Shown: in pieces, positions 34,941-46,362 of the stretch
How the letters are laid out: each line of letters opens with the position of its first letter
How positions within the stretch are numbered: the stretch's first letter is position 1
Source: Chondrosia reniformis
Taxonomy: Eukaryota > Porifera > Demospongiae > Chondrillida > Chondrillidae
NCBI GenBank assembly: GCA_947172415.1
Contig: OX359190.1
Coordinates: 7,502,001 to 7,566,000, forward strand
Direction: 5' to 3'
DNA: 64,000 nucleotides
Position numbers and translations under genes: made by a program
The notes under the pieces: model-generated
Seen by the model: the letters and a program-made list of their open reading frames with translations, nothing else
Databases searched by the model: none
Told to the model about the DNA's origin: nothing

Positions 34941-37782
34941 ACAGTGCAAGTTACAATATACTAAGGTAATCTAATATAATATAATATAAATAATATAATT
35001 AATTCATATGGCTCCAAGAAAGGACCTAGAAACAAAATGGGCATATCATCATAAAGTTTAGGGTATAAAACTCATTTTAAAAGAAGGGATTTTTTATTTA
35101 GGCCTCCGTTTGTTAGAAAACGGAGGACAAAGTTTGCATATAAAAGGCCATAGGACTATAGAAAACCTATGGGAAATTTATATGCAAACCATGTGTTATA
35201 TTTATAAAAAATTTCAATTTGTCAGATAACTGTGAAATCAACATATATCATGGTACATGTGTATAAGAAACGTCTGGCGAAGTTTTGCTTAATTAAATGA
35301 GCAAAATAATCAAGATATAATGAAGAATTCAAAGTTACGATTGCGCAAGCTGGTGATGTATTGTGATGTTTTTCTAATGCGTCACCAACACCTTCGTATG
35401 TCGCTCCGTACACACATTTTGTGAATCATGTGATGTTGCGTAAACGTCACCGACTCGTTGCTAAAGAAGATCATCCTTTCGAGAACGGCTATGACAAGTC
35501 GACGCTCTCCTACGAGAAGGAGCTACCGAATAAGTGAGTTGTAGCGAAGGTTAGATAAAACGTATTTGTATACGTTCATGCTAAGTTTAAGCCTAAAGTG
35601 TTGCTATATATATTGATGTAAAGAAATAAAAGAAATTCGTTTAGACGACCGTAGTAAAACTGTGGTACTTTAAGCTCCGTCATAATCTGCTTATGTTTTC
35701 TATTACTTATCCATGTGTGTACGTGTGCAGGAGTGTAATTGGATACGTAGGGGTGGATTTGGATAAATATGCGTGCGTGCAAGCTCATGAGTTGAGTTGA
35801 GATGAGTTGAGATAACGAGTTTCACTATAATGAGATTCCACTCTATATACAGTGCAAGTAAATTCATGTACACATTCATCCATGGGCTCCTGTGTACCTA
35901 TTTCCTCATTTAGAGCATTATATATATAAATATATAAAATATTAAATTACAATCAAGTACTACACAGTACAAGTTACAAATTTAAGAGATCCAAGTGACT
36001 ATGTAATATTAAAATTACAATCAAGTACTAGCTACACAGTGCAAGTTACAAATTTAAAGAGATCCAAGTGACCCCTAGGATAATCAGTATTTTAAACAGT
36101 ACAAGACTTTAGTCACACTAGTACTGTTGCAGGCTTTGAAATCCTCAACTACTGCATAGAGAGTAGTAGTTGATACAGATCATCCAATTGCAAGGTAGAA
36201 CACATGGCCTACCAATTACCTTTTCACACCTTAGTATAGACTGAAGATGATGCATCTGCATGCCATATATCAACAAAGGCTTCAGTATTAAAGGGGTCTC
36301 AGCTAATAACCACAGCAGATTTGATTTGCCTTGTGAGGGAGCTAAGAACACCGACGGTTGGTTGCATGCATTGGCATAATCAACAGGGTTAGAGACCATT
36401 TTGTAACTTGTACACAAGGGACATAAAAGGCCAAGGCCTTTATATACGTATATGATGTCCCTTGTGTACAAGTTACAAAATGGTCTCTAACCCTGTTGAT
36501 TATGCCAATGCATGCAACCAACCGTCGGTGTTCTTAGCTCCCTCACAAGGCAAATCAAATCTGCTGTGGTTATTAGCTGAGACCCCTTTAATACTGAAGC
36601 CTTTGTTGATATATGGCATGCAGATGCATCATCTTCAGTCTATACTAAGGTGTGAAAAGGTAATTGGTAGGCCATGTGTTCTACCTTGCAATTGGATGAT
36701 CTGTATCAACTACTACTCTCTATGCAGTAGTTGAGGATTTCAAAGCCTGCAACAGTACTAGTGTGACTAAAGTCTTGTACTGTTTAAAATACTGATTATC
36801 CTAGGGGTCACTTGGATCTCTTTAAATTTGTAACTTGCACTGTGTAGCTAGTACTTGATTGTAATTTTAATATTACATAGTCACTTGGATATATATATAT
36901 ATATACTCAACTCATGAGCTTGCACGCACGCATATTTATCCAAATCCACCCCTAGTATCCAATTACACTCCTGCACACGTACACACATGGATAAGTAATA
37001 GAAAACATAAGCAGATTATGACGGAGCTTAAAGTACCACAGTTTTACTACGGTCGTCTAAACGAATTTCTTTTATTTCTCTACATCAATATATATAGCAA
37101 CACTTTTGGCTTAAACTTAGCATGAACGTATACAAATACGTTCATTCTAACCTTCGCTACAACTCGCTTATTCGTAGCTCCTTCTCGTAGGAGAGCGTCG
37201 ACTTGTCATAGCCGTTCTCGAAAGGATGATCTTCTTTAGCAACGAGTCGGTGACGTTTACGAACGTCACATGATTCACAAAATGTGTGTACCGAGCGACA
37301 TACGAAGGTGTTGGTGACGCATTAGAAAAACATCACAATACATCACCAGCTTGCGCAATCGTAACTTTGAATTCTTCATTATATCTTGATTATTTTGCTC
37401 ATTTAATTAAGCAAAACTTCGCCAGACGTTTCCTATGCACATGTACCATGATATATGTTGGTTTCAAAATGATCTGACCAATTGATAATTTTTATTAATA
37501 TAACACATTGTTTCAATATAAATTTCCCATAGGTTTTCTATAGTCCTATGGCCTTTTATATGCCGACTTTGTCCTCCGTTTTCTAACAAACGGAGGCCTA
37601 AATCAAAAATCCCTTAATTTAAAATGAGTTTTATACCCTAAACTTTATGATAATATGCCCATTTTGTTTCTAGGTCCTTTCTTGGAGCCATATGAATTAT
37701 TTAATTATTTATATTATTTATATTATTTATATTATTTATATTATTTATATTAGATTACCTTAGTATATTGTAACTTGCACTG
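34941..37782. repeat. Palindrome P3, ~2.84 kb
   Basis: Ends ACAGTGCAAGTTACAATATA and its inverse; centre near 36440. The left arm is about 150 bp longer than the right because of an extra stretch around 35800-36010. The inner ~870 bp (36010-36860) is itself a diverged P2-type foldback with the ACAATCAAGTACTA-CACAGTGCAAG end; the outer arms (34960-35790 and 36913-37765) are different DNA with a GGCCTCCGTTTGTTAGAAAA hairpin. Mirrored ORFs in the two arms are symmetry effects. Confidence 0.95.
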
Positions 37783-37904
37783 TATATATGTATGTATGTA
37801 TGTATATATGTGCCGTACGTCATGCCGTATAGTTCTATTTACTCATTCACAATGGCTGCCGCTAGCGAACCTCTGTAGACTAGCTGGTGCGGAAGGCTTC
37901 TGAG

Positions 37905-38350
37905 GAAAGAGGATGCGCACCAAACACGGCTAATCGACTACTGTGTTCAGGTGCTACGCTCAGAGGAAGGCAATGCGGGGAAGGCTACTTCGCATTCGCC
38001 CTCCTGCAGTCTAAAACACGGCTAATCGCACCAAACACGGCTAACCGACTACTGTGTTCGGGTGCTACACTCATAGGAAGGCAATGCAGGGAAGGCTACT
38101 TCGCATTCGCCCTCCTGCAGTCTAAAGCACGGCTAATCGACTACTCTGTTCAGGTGCTACGCTCCGAGGAAGGCAATGCAGGGAAGGCTACTTCGCATTC
38201 GCCCTCCTGCAGTCTAAAATACGGCTAATCGACTACTGTGTTCAGGTGCTACGCTCGGAGGAAGGCAATGCAGGGAAGGCTACTTCGCATTCGCCCTCCT
38301 GCAGTCTAAAATACGGCTAATCGACTACTGTGTTCAGGTGCTATGCCCGG
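37905..38350. repeat. 92-bp tandem repeat, about 4.5 copies
   Basis: The marker TTCGCATTCGCCCTCCTGCA occurs at 37988, 38099, 38191 and 38283 (spacings 111, 92, 92). The first unit carries a ~19-bp internal duplication (CACCAAACACGGCTAA). It is GC-rich compared with its surroundings and lies just inside the right family A terminus. Confidence 0.95.
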
Positions 38351-38469
38351 AAAGGTATGCTCGCCCCCACGATGATTATCATCTGTCTAGTTGATAATAC
38401 ATTGAATAGGGCGGCCATGTTTTTTTTCGGCCATCCCTACTTATAGAGTACTACCGTACTCTATGATTA

Positions 38470-38868
38470 ACACCTAATAAATCAATAGGATTTTTGCTTG
38501 TATTCGAGTGTTTGCAGTCGTTTTTGCATGCTTTTCTAAACGCCAAAACATGTTTCGATGTTATACAACCTTCGCAAAGTGGTTAAACCGAAATAGGCCA
38601 AATTCTGAATTCCTCATTTTTATTCTTCTTTTTTCAAATGAGCTAGCGCAAACATGCGAACTTACACAGGTACATACAAGTACTCAATCGTCACGAATGT
38701 TCCCGAACTAGGGAATAGGCAACCCTAGATTTCAACGCGCTCTATCCGAAGCGTGTTACTTTTGAAGGTGCCAAATTTAGGGCCTCTTCAAACGCCATTT
38801 TTTAATTAAGTTTCAAATTCTCTGTATATAAATAAGTAACTCGAGTTAGAAATATTTCTTGTACTGCC
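38470..38868. repeat. Inverted copy of segment B
   Basis: Reverse complement of 33490-33930, immediately outside the right family A terminus; ends at a poly-C run (about 38869-38888). Confidence 0.9.
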
Positions 38869-38889
38869 GCCCCCCCCCCCCTCCCCCCC

Positions 38890-40137
38890 TGCATAGAGAG
38901 AAGTAGTTGATACAGATCATCCAATTGCAAGGTAGAACACATGACCTACCAATTACCTTTTCACACCTTAGTATAGACTGAAGATGATGCATCTGCATGC
39001 CATATATCAACAAAGGTTCCAGTCTTAAAGGGGTCTCAGCTAATAACCACAGCAGATTTGATTTGCCTTGTGAGGGAGCTAAGAATACCGATGGTTGGTT
39101 GCATCCATTCGCATAATCAACAGGGTTAGAGACCATTTTGTAACTTGTACACAAGGACATAAAAGGCCAAGGCCTTTATATACGTATGTCATATGATGTC
39201 CCTTGTGTACAAGAAGACAGAGCCTTTCCTGGAGCCATATGAATTATTTATATTATATTATTTATTTATTTATATATATTATGCTTGTTTAAATACAATC
39301 AAGTACTACACAGTGCAAGTTACAAATTTATACACGGATGCAAGTGACTCCCAAGATAATCACACTGAGGTATATAATATAATACGGATGCAAATGACTC
39401 CCAAAATAATCACAATCAGGTATATTAAACGCTACAAGACTTTAGCCACACTGAAACAAGGGACATTGTTCATGAAATAAATTAAAGGCCCCAGCCTTTA
39501 TGTCCCTGTGTGCAAGTTACCAAATCGTCTCTAACCCTGTTGTTTATGTGAATGCATGCAAGCAACCAATGGTACTCCTAGCTGACACTCAAGGCAAGTC
39601 AAATCTGCGGTGATTATTGGCTGAGATCCCCTGCATGAGACTGGAATTTTTGCTGATAATGGCATGCAGATGCATCATCTTCAGTCTTATACTTAGGTGT
39701 GAAAAGGTAATTGGAAGGCCATGTATTTAACCTTATATGATCTGTAGAGACTACTACTCTGTATGCAGCAGTTGAGAATTTCAGTGTGGCTAAAGTCTTG
39801 TAGCGTTTAATATACCTGATTGTGATTATTTTGGGAGTCATTTGCATCCGTATTATATTAAAGTTAAATAAAAACATTCAAAAATGAAGTTAAAAGTAGG
39901 GATGGCACTATAACAGTGATTGGCACATCTAGAAAAAGTAACGAAACAAGAAAGTGATCATATGGTAAGGCTAACATTGCAGAAGTGGCATACTGAAACT
40001 TATCACTTCTATGTTTGGGCGCATCATGGATATACTAGAAGTAGGGATCGATGCGCCCAAACATAGAAGTGATGTGTATAGTTAAGTTTCAGTATGCCAC
40101 TTCTGCAATGTTAGCCTTACCATATGATCACTTTCTG
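38890..40137. repeat. Scrambled pieces of P3, P2 and P1
   Basis: In order: a half-copy of the inner P3 arm (38890-39215) joined to the outer end of P3 (39216-39262, GGAGCCATATGAATTATTTA), then a P2 piece running from its end (39293) to about 39455, joined directly to the P2 centre and opposite arm (to 39858), then a P1 copy (39859-40137) whose right arm stops abruptly. The middle of one P2 arm is missing compared with the full copy. Confidence 0.85.
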
Positions 40138-40144
40138 TGCTTGG

Positions 40145-40380
40145 GGCAGAGAGGTATGACAAGGACTAAAGCACTGGCTAGAAGTTATGTGCATGGTGGA
40201 CTGCTTTTGATAATGACATCAAGAGGTAGAACTAGGACAGTCACTCTTGCCAGAGAGCCAAAAACTCTCCTCCAGCAGTACCCCATGCATCACCATGGAT
40301 ATAGCCTACCAGACCTTGGGCCAGGATACATGTGGGCTTTATTGGCCCCTTTCAGGGCAAGTCTCACCTCTTAGCAGTGA
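40145..40380 (+). mobile_element. Ty3-like integrase-region fossil
   Basis: A short stretch whose translation resembles the zinc-binding and core region of Ty3/gypsy-type integrases. It is a broken fragment with several interruptions, no recognisable ends and no other element parts nearby. It abuts the shortened P1 copy. Probably old. Confidence 0.45.
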
Positions 40381-41201
40381 GAGTGAAAATGGCCTCCCAT
40401 CTATAGTTAACCTCAAGTGAATTAGACAATTTTATGAAGATTACGTATAATGGTATCAACCATATTCAAGTGCTTCAGGCACCTTATAAATTATTACCTC
40501 TAATTAAGCATGCAAGCTATGAGAGCATCATTCAATAATGAATTTTCTTCACAGAGAAAATTAGCTACACTACAGAACACTCAACCCACACTCTACCAAC
40601 TGTTACACAATCCGAAATGGCATTTGAAGCAAGGAACTTAAAAATTGGTCCATGGGATGTAATAAACCACTGAACCACAATTAGGAAATCTTTAGGTCAT
40701 TCTCATGCAAGTTTGCAATTATGAACAGTAACCCTGGAAGAGGTGAACTGCTGCTACACTGTTACACTGTGTCTCTCTACTTTGGCTCTCTAGCACATGA
40801 TAGGGTTACTCAATGTGACTTGTTTTTGATCTCAGTATTTTAATAATCATCATATGGGTTGTGTACAACACTTCCTACACTTGTAACTAGTCATTCAGAT
40901 AATGGGAGTGCTATTTGAATCAGTAATCATGGCAGCGTTTATCCATAATTTATGACTGAGAGTGGGTCATTGCCAATGCTACCTGTAATCAAAAGGTTAG
41001 AGTCTACAAAGGAGGGTTGCTTGAGTCTAAAAATATATGTACACGAATAAAAAGTAACATTGCATCACAGAAAATGGTTGTACCATGAATAAATTATACA
41101 TGATTGCACCAACAATCATGGGATCGTGATTGCATCATAAATGTATATATATTAGACAATCAATGCTTGCACCATAATCACAAGATCAGTGCAAACTTAA
41201 A
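40381..41201. other. Intergenic, upstream of the WD40 gene
   Basis: No gene seen. The segment 40500-40570 (AAGCTATGAGAGCA and TTAGCTA) matches 30625-30690 inside the element at 30.5 kb, so a remnant of that element lies here. I cannot point to a TATA box for the WD40 gene. Confidence 0.5.
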
Positions 41202-44200
41202 ATGGCTACTCCTAGCGAGCCGAAGCTGTTAAAGACGATTGAAACATTCACTGGTGATGTAAATTACTGTTCGTTTTCGCCATCGGAGTCAACGATTGTT
41301 ACGGCCAGTGGAGAAGGAACCGTTTATTTGTTTGATGCAAACAACGGCCAACAATTGGCATCTTCCCCACTCTCTGCCCATAACACGCGCTATTATGTGA
41401 ATATTTGCGAATTTAGCCCTGATGGGAAGATGCTGGTCACGGCAGGGAGTGATCACGCTGTGAAGATATGGGATGCGGCAACTTGGAAGGAAATAGGTAA
41501 GTAACTGAACTGAACTCAACTGAGTTGCATTTATTACTTGAAAGTAATGGTCCCTTTGTGATGTAGCTAATAGCTAGGCTTAATGAAGACCAGACTTGGT
41601 AGCTATGTCTAATAAAGAAAAGAAATTCCTAAGGCTAATTGATGCAGAGGAAAACTTTTAGCATCTAGATATTACCTGAAAGTAATGGTCCCTTTGTGAT
41701 ATATCCAATAGCTAGACTTAATTGATAATAATGAATATAATATGTTACCAATTGTATCAATTTATTATTAACCTAATTTAACTGTCACTGTTTCTGCTTA
41801 CAGGTTCAATAACAGATCACACTGCATCAGTGAAATGCTGTTGTTTTAGTCCAAATAATCGCTACCTTCTGACGACCTCAGCTGACAAATCAGCCAAACT
41901 ATGGGATGCAAACAGCTTCAAATTGCTGGCAACGTACAAGCGAGGAGATGAAAAGTATGTTGTTTATTTCTGGATGTTCCCTTAAGATTTATGCACAAAC
42001 TAAGTACTCTTGTACTTCAAGATTGTATCCTTCCTCTGGCTTAATATAATATGTTACTTGCTACATCTACTAGGGTTGGTAGGGATTTCTTCTAACTGTG
42101 TCAAACTTATCTTTGAGATGGTTTGTCTTTTGTCTTTTGAGCATCTAAGTACAGTATGCAGTTGGTTTCTTGAGAAATCGAACGTTTTGATCCTGGGGAT
42201 CACAGTCATTAAGGAATACTCCCAGGGTTGAAACGTCCCACTTTCAAGAAACTGAACAGTATCTTCAGATGCTTAGAAGACTAAAAATAAACCTCTGAAA
42301 CATATACAAGTTGTTTCTTTTTGGGGGGGGGGGGGGAGGGGAGGGGGGAAGTGTACTTTTTTGGTATGTTTAGCAATTGTATAGATATGCTAAAAAAATA
42401 TGCTACAATCGAGGAAATGCTAGGGACATTTTCTTAATATTTGATATACAATATTTGTGGTTGCTTTCTTTTTGGAATTGTATACTGTTGAATTGTGTAC
42501 TTCATTAATGATATTGATGTATGTAGCGTTAATGCCTGCTGCATGTCCCTTGATGGTACCTATGCTGTGACTGGAGACAGTGCAGGAGAAATATGTGTGT
42601 GGGACATAAGGAACCATGCCCTTGTAACTCGGACTATAGCTCACGATCTGGGAGTAAATTGCATTATTAGTGGACCACAAGATCTCTCAGACAAGGGTAT
42701 GTTTAGGACAGTTTTGATAGTTTTGACTAGGAAGTGGTTGGTTTAACTTGACCGATGGCTTACGTATATAACATCAAGTTTTCCCTGTACAATTATGGAA
42801 AATGCTTCTAGCCGTTAAAATGACATTGTAATTAATAGCATACTTGGTAAAGACAGAATTATTGGTCTTACCGCTGTAGGAATACATACACGTGGTACAT
42901 ATAGAATGGTCCGTAGCCCTAAATAAAGATCATACCCGTAGGCATTTAATAACGTTCAAAGACTCAGTGGGAGATCGACCTGAGCAATGAATGAAAAAGA
43001 ATAACTGCTCACCGAGACAGTCTTCAAATGATACTGGTGTGGCACAATTTCTCTTTTGTACATTGATGTAATTTTTCCAGCACTTACTGAAACTATATGC
43101 AAGTAATTGTTGGAATGTTTTATGCCTTTACTTTTACTATGTTTATGTGTGCATCTTTAGGACTAAAGAGTTGGAAAAGTGTGTTTATCACATGTGGTAA
43201 CAACCCAGAGGTAAAGGCCTGGAAATTGGATTTCATTAAAAGTAAGATTTTTATCCCAAAATTTGAGTTCATCTTGATTGCTAAGATACATTCACATGAT
43301 GGTGTAAGGATTAGGGAATACTTGTATAGTTTCTATTAACTGATTATCTTTTGGATGGTTCATCTTTTGATAATTTTGAGCTGTCTAAACTGTCGCTGAA
43401 GAAGACCCCAAGGGTTGAAACGTCCAACAGAACAAAGAACAAAAAACTGCGTCTTTAGACGTTCAAAATTATCAAAAGTTGAACCATCCAAAAGATAAGT
43501 TTGATGCAGTTAGAAGAAATCCTTATTCTATTATTAACTAATTGTTGACCAAATAAGCTGTATGTAAAAGATTTACCCAAGGTTGTTACTTATACTCTCT
43601 GTAGATAAGTTTGTCTTGACTAAACTGGCAACCATGACCCAACACTCCAATGCTGTGTACAGATGTGCTTTTGCTGCTGGTTATGAGTTTTTCATTACTG
43701 GATCTGCAGACAAAAGTGTTATTCTCTGGAAAACTGTAAGTTGCATTTATGTAATACTCATTGCCAAGGACAGAATAATCTACTTTAAGTATCTCATAAT
43801 ACAAAAAATGGCATTAGAATGATCTAAAAAGCTCTTTCTAACTAAATAAACTCAGTAATAGACCCAGAACTTGGCATTGAAGACTATCCATTCCACAAAT
43901 TGGTTATGATGAAGTGCTTGTATAATGTGATAGATATGTACTTCCATTGCACTATGAATGTATATAATTATCACTTTATGAAGTACAATTTGGTGTACCA
44001 CCATCTTAAAACAGTATTTAGAGCCACTGTAATTAGAGTTTGTGGAGAGATGGAGGAGTGGAGAGTATTCAGGGAAATGTTGTATTCATAAGTTGTTTAT
44101 TAACATGTAATCAAATGTTGTAGGTTTGTGCAAAGGGTTTCTTAATTACATGCAGTAGGTATGAACAATCAATTTTCATTCAGTTGTAATCTTGTATTTT

Positions 44201-45139
44201 GTGGTAGCTCAGTTAAGTGTTACCCATGCTGATATGTTAATTGTCTTTTTATTTTGTCCAAACTACTGTACCTAATAGGCAACTTGGAGTATGGTGTGGA
44301 GAACACAAGTTCATTCCAGGTATGTTTGTTTATAACCCTATTCATAGTATGTATTAGGTATTATTTGGCTAATCAAGCATGCTTTATAACTAGACCGTGT
44401 CAATACTTTAATGGTTAAATTGTGATATTGTGATACATTTATCCTGTTTCAATCCTATTTATAACTAGATCTTTTTAGGATTAGGATTAGGATTAGGAAT
44501 ATTATTTAATGTGGGAAGCCTTTAGCCAAGAGGCTACTCTTCCAGGCACCCACAATAGTACAAACAACATAACAATAACAACATAAACACAACATACAGT
44601 AAATCAGTCAGCAATAATCAGTTTTTTCAGTTGGCAATGTTTGTTGTCAAGGGGGTGCTGTCACTGAAAAATTGCTGCCATGGCCTGGGCTCGAACTTGA
44701 GACATCCCATAATAGCTTGATCTTGAATCTTCTGCTTTAGCTCCAGACCACCAACACCCCCCTTTACACGTGTCAATACTTTAATGGCTAAATTGTGATA
44801 CATTTAATTCTATTTCAATGTAGATATGTAACTTGCTGTGCTTTTTCACCAAATATGTTGCTAATGGCAACCACTTCAAATGATCGTATGCTGAAATTAT
44901 GGGATGTAAGTGGTGGAAAGGTATCATCCAATGACTATAACTCTTCTGTGTCATCAGTTGAGTCAGAAAAGAATCAAAAAGAAAATGTGGTCAACAGCGG
45001 TGTTCCCAGAGTTGCAGTGGAACAGGTCTGTAATTGGCTGGAGACTGTAGCTGGTCAAACTGACACAGATAAAGAAACTTTGGCCTTAGTTGATAAACTG
45101 ACTCAATCACTCAAGCTGTTTGATAGTAGAAAGACTTAA
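41202..45139 (+). CDS. Seven-bladed WD40 protein, WDSUB1-like N-terminal half
   Basis: Seven exons, 394 codons plus stop: 41202-41496, 41804-41954, 42527-42696, 43161-43241, 43605-43735, 44279-44319, 44824-45139; phases fit throughout. Seven WD repeats can be counted (ends YLFD, KIWD, KLWD, CVWD, KAWK, ILWK, KLWD), enough for one propeller. The fourth and fifth blades (TGDSAGEICVWD, then AHDLGVNC) resemble WDSUB1. Unlike WDSUB1 the chain ends about 70 residues after the last blade, with no SAM or U-box, so a ubiquitin-ligase role should not be assumed. The short tail (VEQVCNWLETVAGQ...) is predicted helical. The orthology call is inference. Confidence 0.9.
42085..42320. repeat. Foldback repeat family F1, copy 3
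   Basis: GATTTCTTCTAACTGTGTCA at the left, TTTCTTGAGAAATCG / ACTTTCAAGAAACTGAA inverted, and GGGTTGAAACGTCC inside. A poly-G run (about 42321-42351) follows directly. WD40-gene intron 2. Confidence 0.8.
43335..43535. repeat. Foldback repeat family F1, copy 4
   Basis: The clearest copy: ATCTTTTGGATGGTTCATCT / AGTTGAACCATCCAAAAGAT inverted arms, core CTGAAGAAGACCCCAAGGG-TTGAAACGTCC, and the end AAGTTTGATGCAGTTAGAAG. WD40-gene intron 4. Confidence 0.85.
44485..44768 (-). mobile_element. tRNA-derived SINE with TTAGGA-type tail
   Basis: On the minus strand the head holds GTGGTCTGGAGCTAAAGCAG and a B-box-like AGTTCGAGCCC, and the 3' end is a run of (ATTCCTA/ATCCTA). It sits in the last WD40-gene intron between two copies of GTGTCAATACTTTAATGG (44397 and 44770). 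Confidence 0.7.
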
Positions 45140-46362
45140 AGCAACAATAGAAATGTATCTTAAGCCTATTTTCTAACTTTGCTTCTTCAGCTGTGTATTT
45201 CTAACTCAAGTAACTGACACTGCATTTGTAATGTGCCTATTATATAAATATCCAATAATCTCTTCACAATTTGAAAATATATGCAGTATTCCAGCTTTTT
45301 ATTGGCTGCCTGTGATAGCCCCTCTATTATTATTTTTATTCTTACTTCTGGCTGTTACGCTCATCTTATGTGTATATACTGTATACAGGGCAAGTTATAA
45401 GCTAACCTAGCTTAGCCTATATATATTCAATACAGCTTGAAATGTATATGAAAAATGTGAAAAATGAACTTTACTGATTGACTAAAGCACACATATACGT
45501 ATTACATACTGCCTTAAATACTTTAAAGAATAACACATATATGTGTGCACGTGCTTGCTGCTTTGGCTGTAAGTATACAACTATATCGACTATTGTTTGA
45601 TGCAACAGTGCATGTTTAATCTTAATTCCTTTTATCTTTTTTTCCATAATACAATTTGTTATGCAATAATTTACAGGAGTATACTGATCATGAATGCTTT
45701 GTACAATCGATAGGTGTATTTCTGATAAGCAGGCTTATACTGCTGTCATTATGCATGAACTCGTCATTATCAATATGGCAACCAGTTCCATTCGCAATAT
45801 TCAAATTAAAATTGATTTTCCTATATAGCTAACTTTACATATATATAATCCTAGACAGTGCAAGTTGCACAAATATACTAGAAGAAGAGAAGCTGAGACC
45901 TAATCAAAAATTTGTCATGTAAAACTCTTAAAATTCTCTAAATAACTTATGGACGTTGGGAGGGTCATGTGATCTAACTGAGTAGATTTTGGATTACTGT
46001 ACTATAAATGCATAATGTATATATACTCTGCAGCCTTAAGCCCTAACCTTAAATTGGTTTAGTGTGGATCAAAATGTTTTATAATATAATTTTTGATTCC
46101 ACAAATTATAGATCCTGTATACACCAATGATTCAAATGACCAAATTCAAATAGCCAACTTGTAAACTCAACAGATGTAGGATTTATGATTGAAACCACAA
46201 GCAATTTAACTTTATGGCAATCACCTTTACACTGCACAAGATAATATATACGTATATCATTTACAGTGTACAAAAATGTTACATAGCCATATGTTCTGTA
46301 TAAACATTGAGAAGACCAATTCGGACATGTTCAATAACATTGACAGTATTTTCTAAAGAAAG
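45140..46362. other. Intergenic between convergent genes
   Basis: No gene seen. It contains CAGTGCAAGTTGCACAAATA at about 45855, similar to the P2/P3 terminus, so old element ends may lie here. Otherwise AT-rich with TACGTA-type motifs. Confidence 0.5.

Larger units (their letters stand above)
32784..38467. mobile_element. ~5.7-kb composite bounded by family A termini, filled with nested foldbacks
   Basis: Left terminus 32784-32867 and right terminus 38390-38467 are inverted copies (AGAGTACGG-AGTACTCT, GGATGGCCG, ACATGGCCGCCCTATTCAAT), the same as in the element at 30494. Between them lie palindrome P1, segment B, palindromes P2 and P3 and a 92-bp tandem array. I find no transposase; this looks like repeated insertion into a TIR element rather than one autonomous transposon. 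Confidence 0.7.

Noticed and set aside
37887-38228. 113-codon ORF in the 92-bp array
   Set aside because: The unit length is not a multiple of three across the first junction and the ORF merely reads the repeat.
43390-43430. F1 core as a hammerhead ribozyme
   Set aside because: CTGAAGA and GAAAC are present, but an extra A precedes stem II, stem I does not pair, and there is no short stem III with a GUH site.
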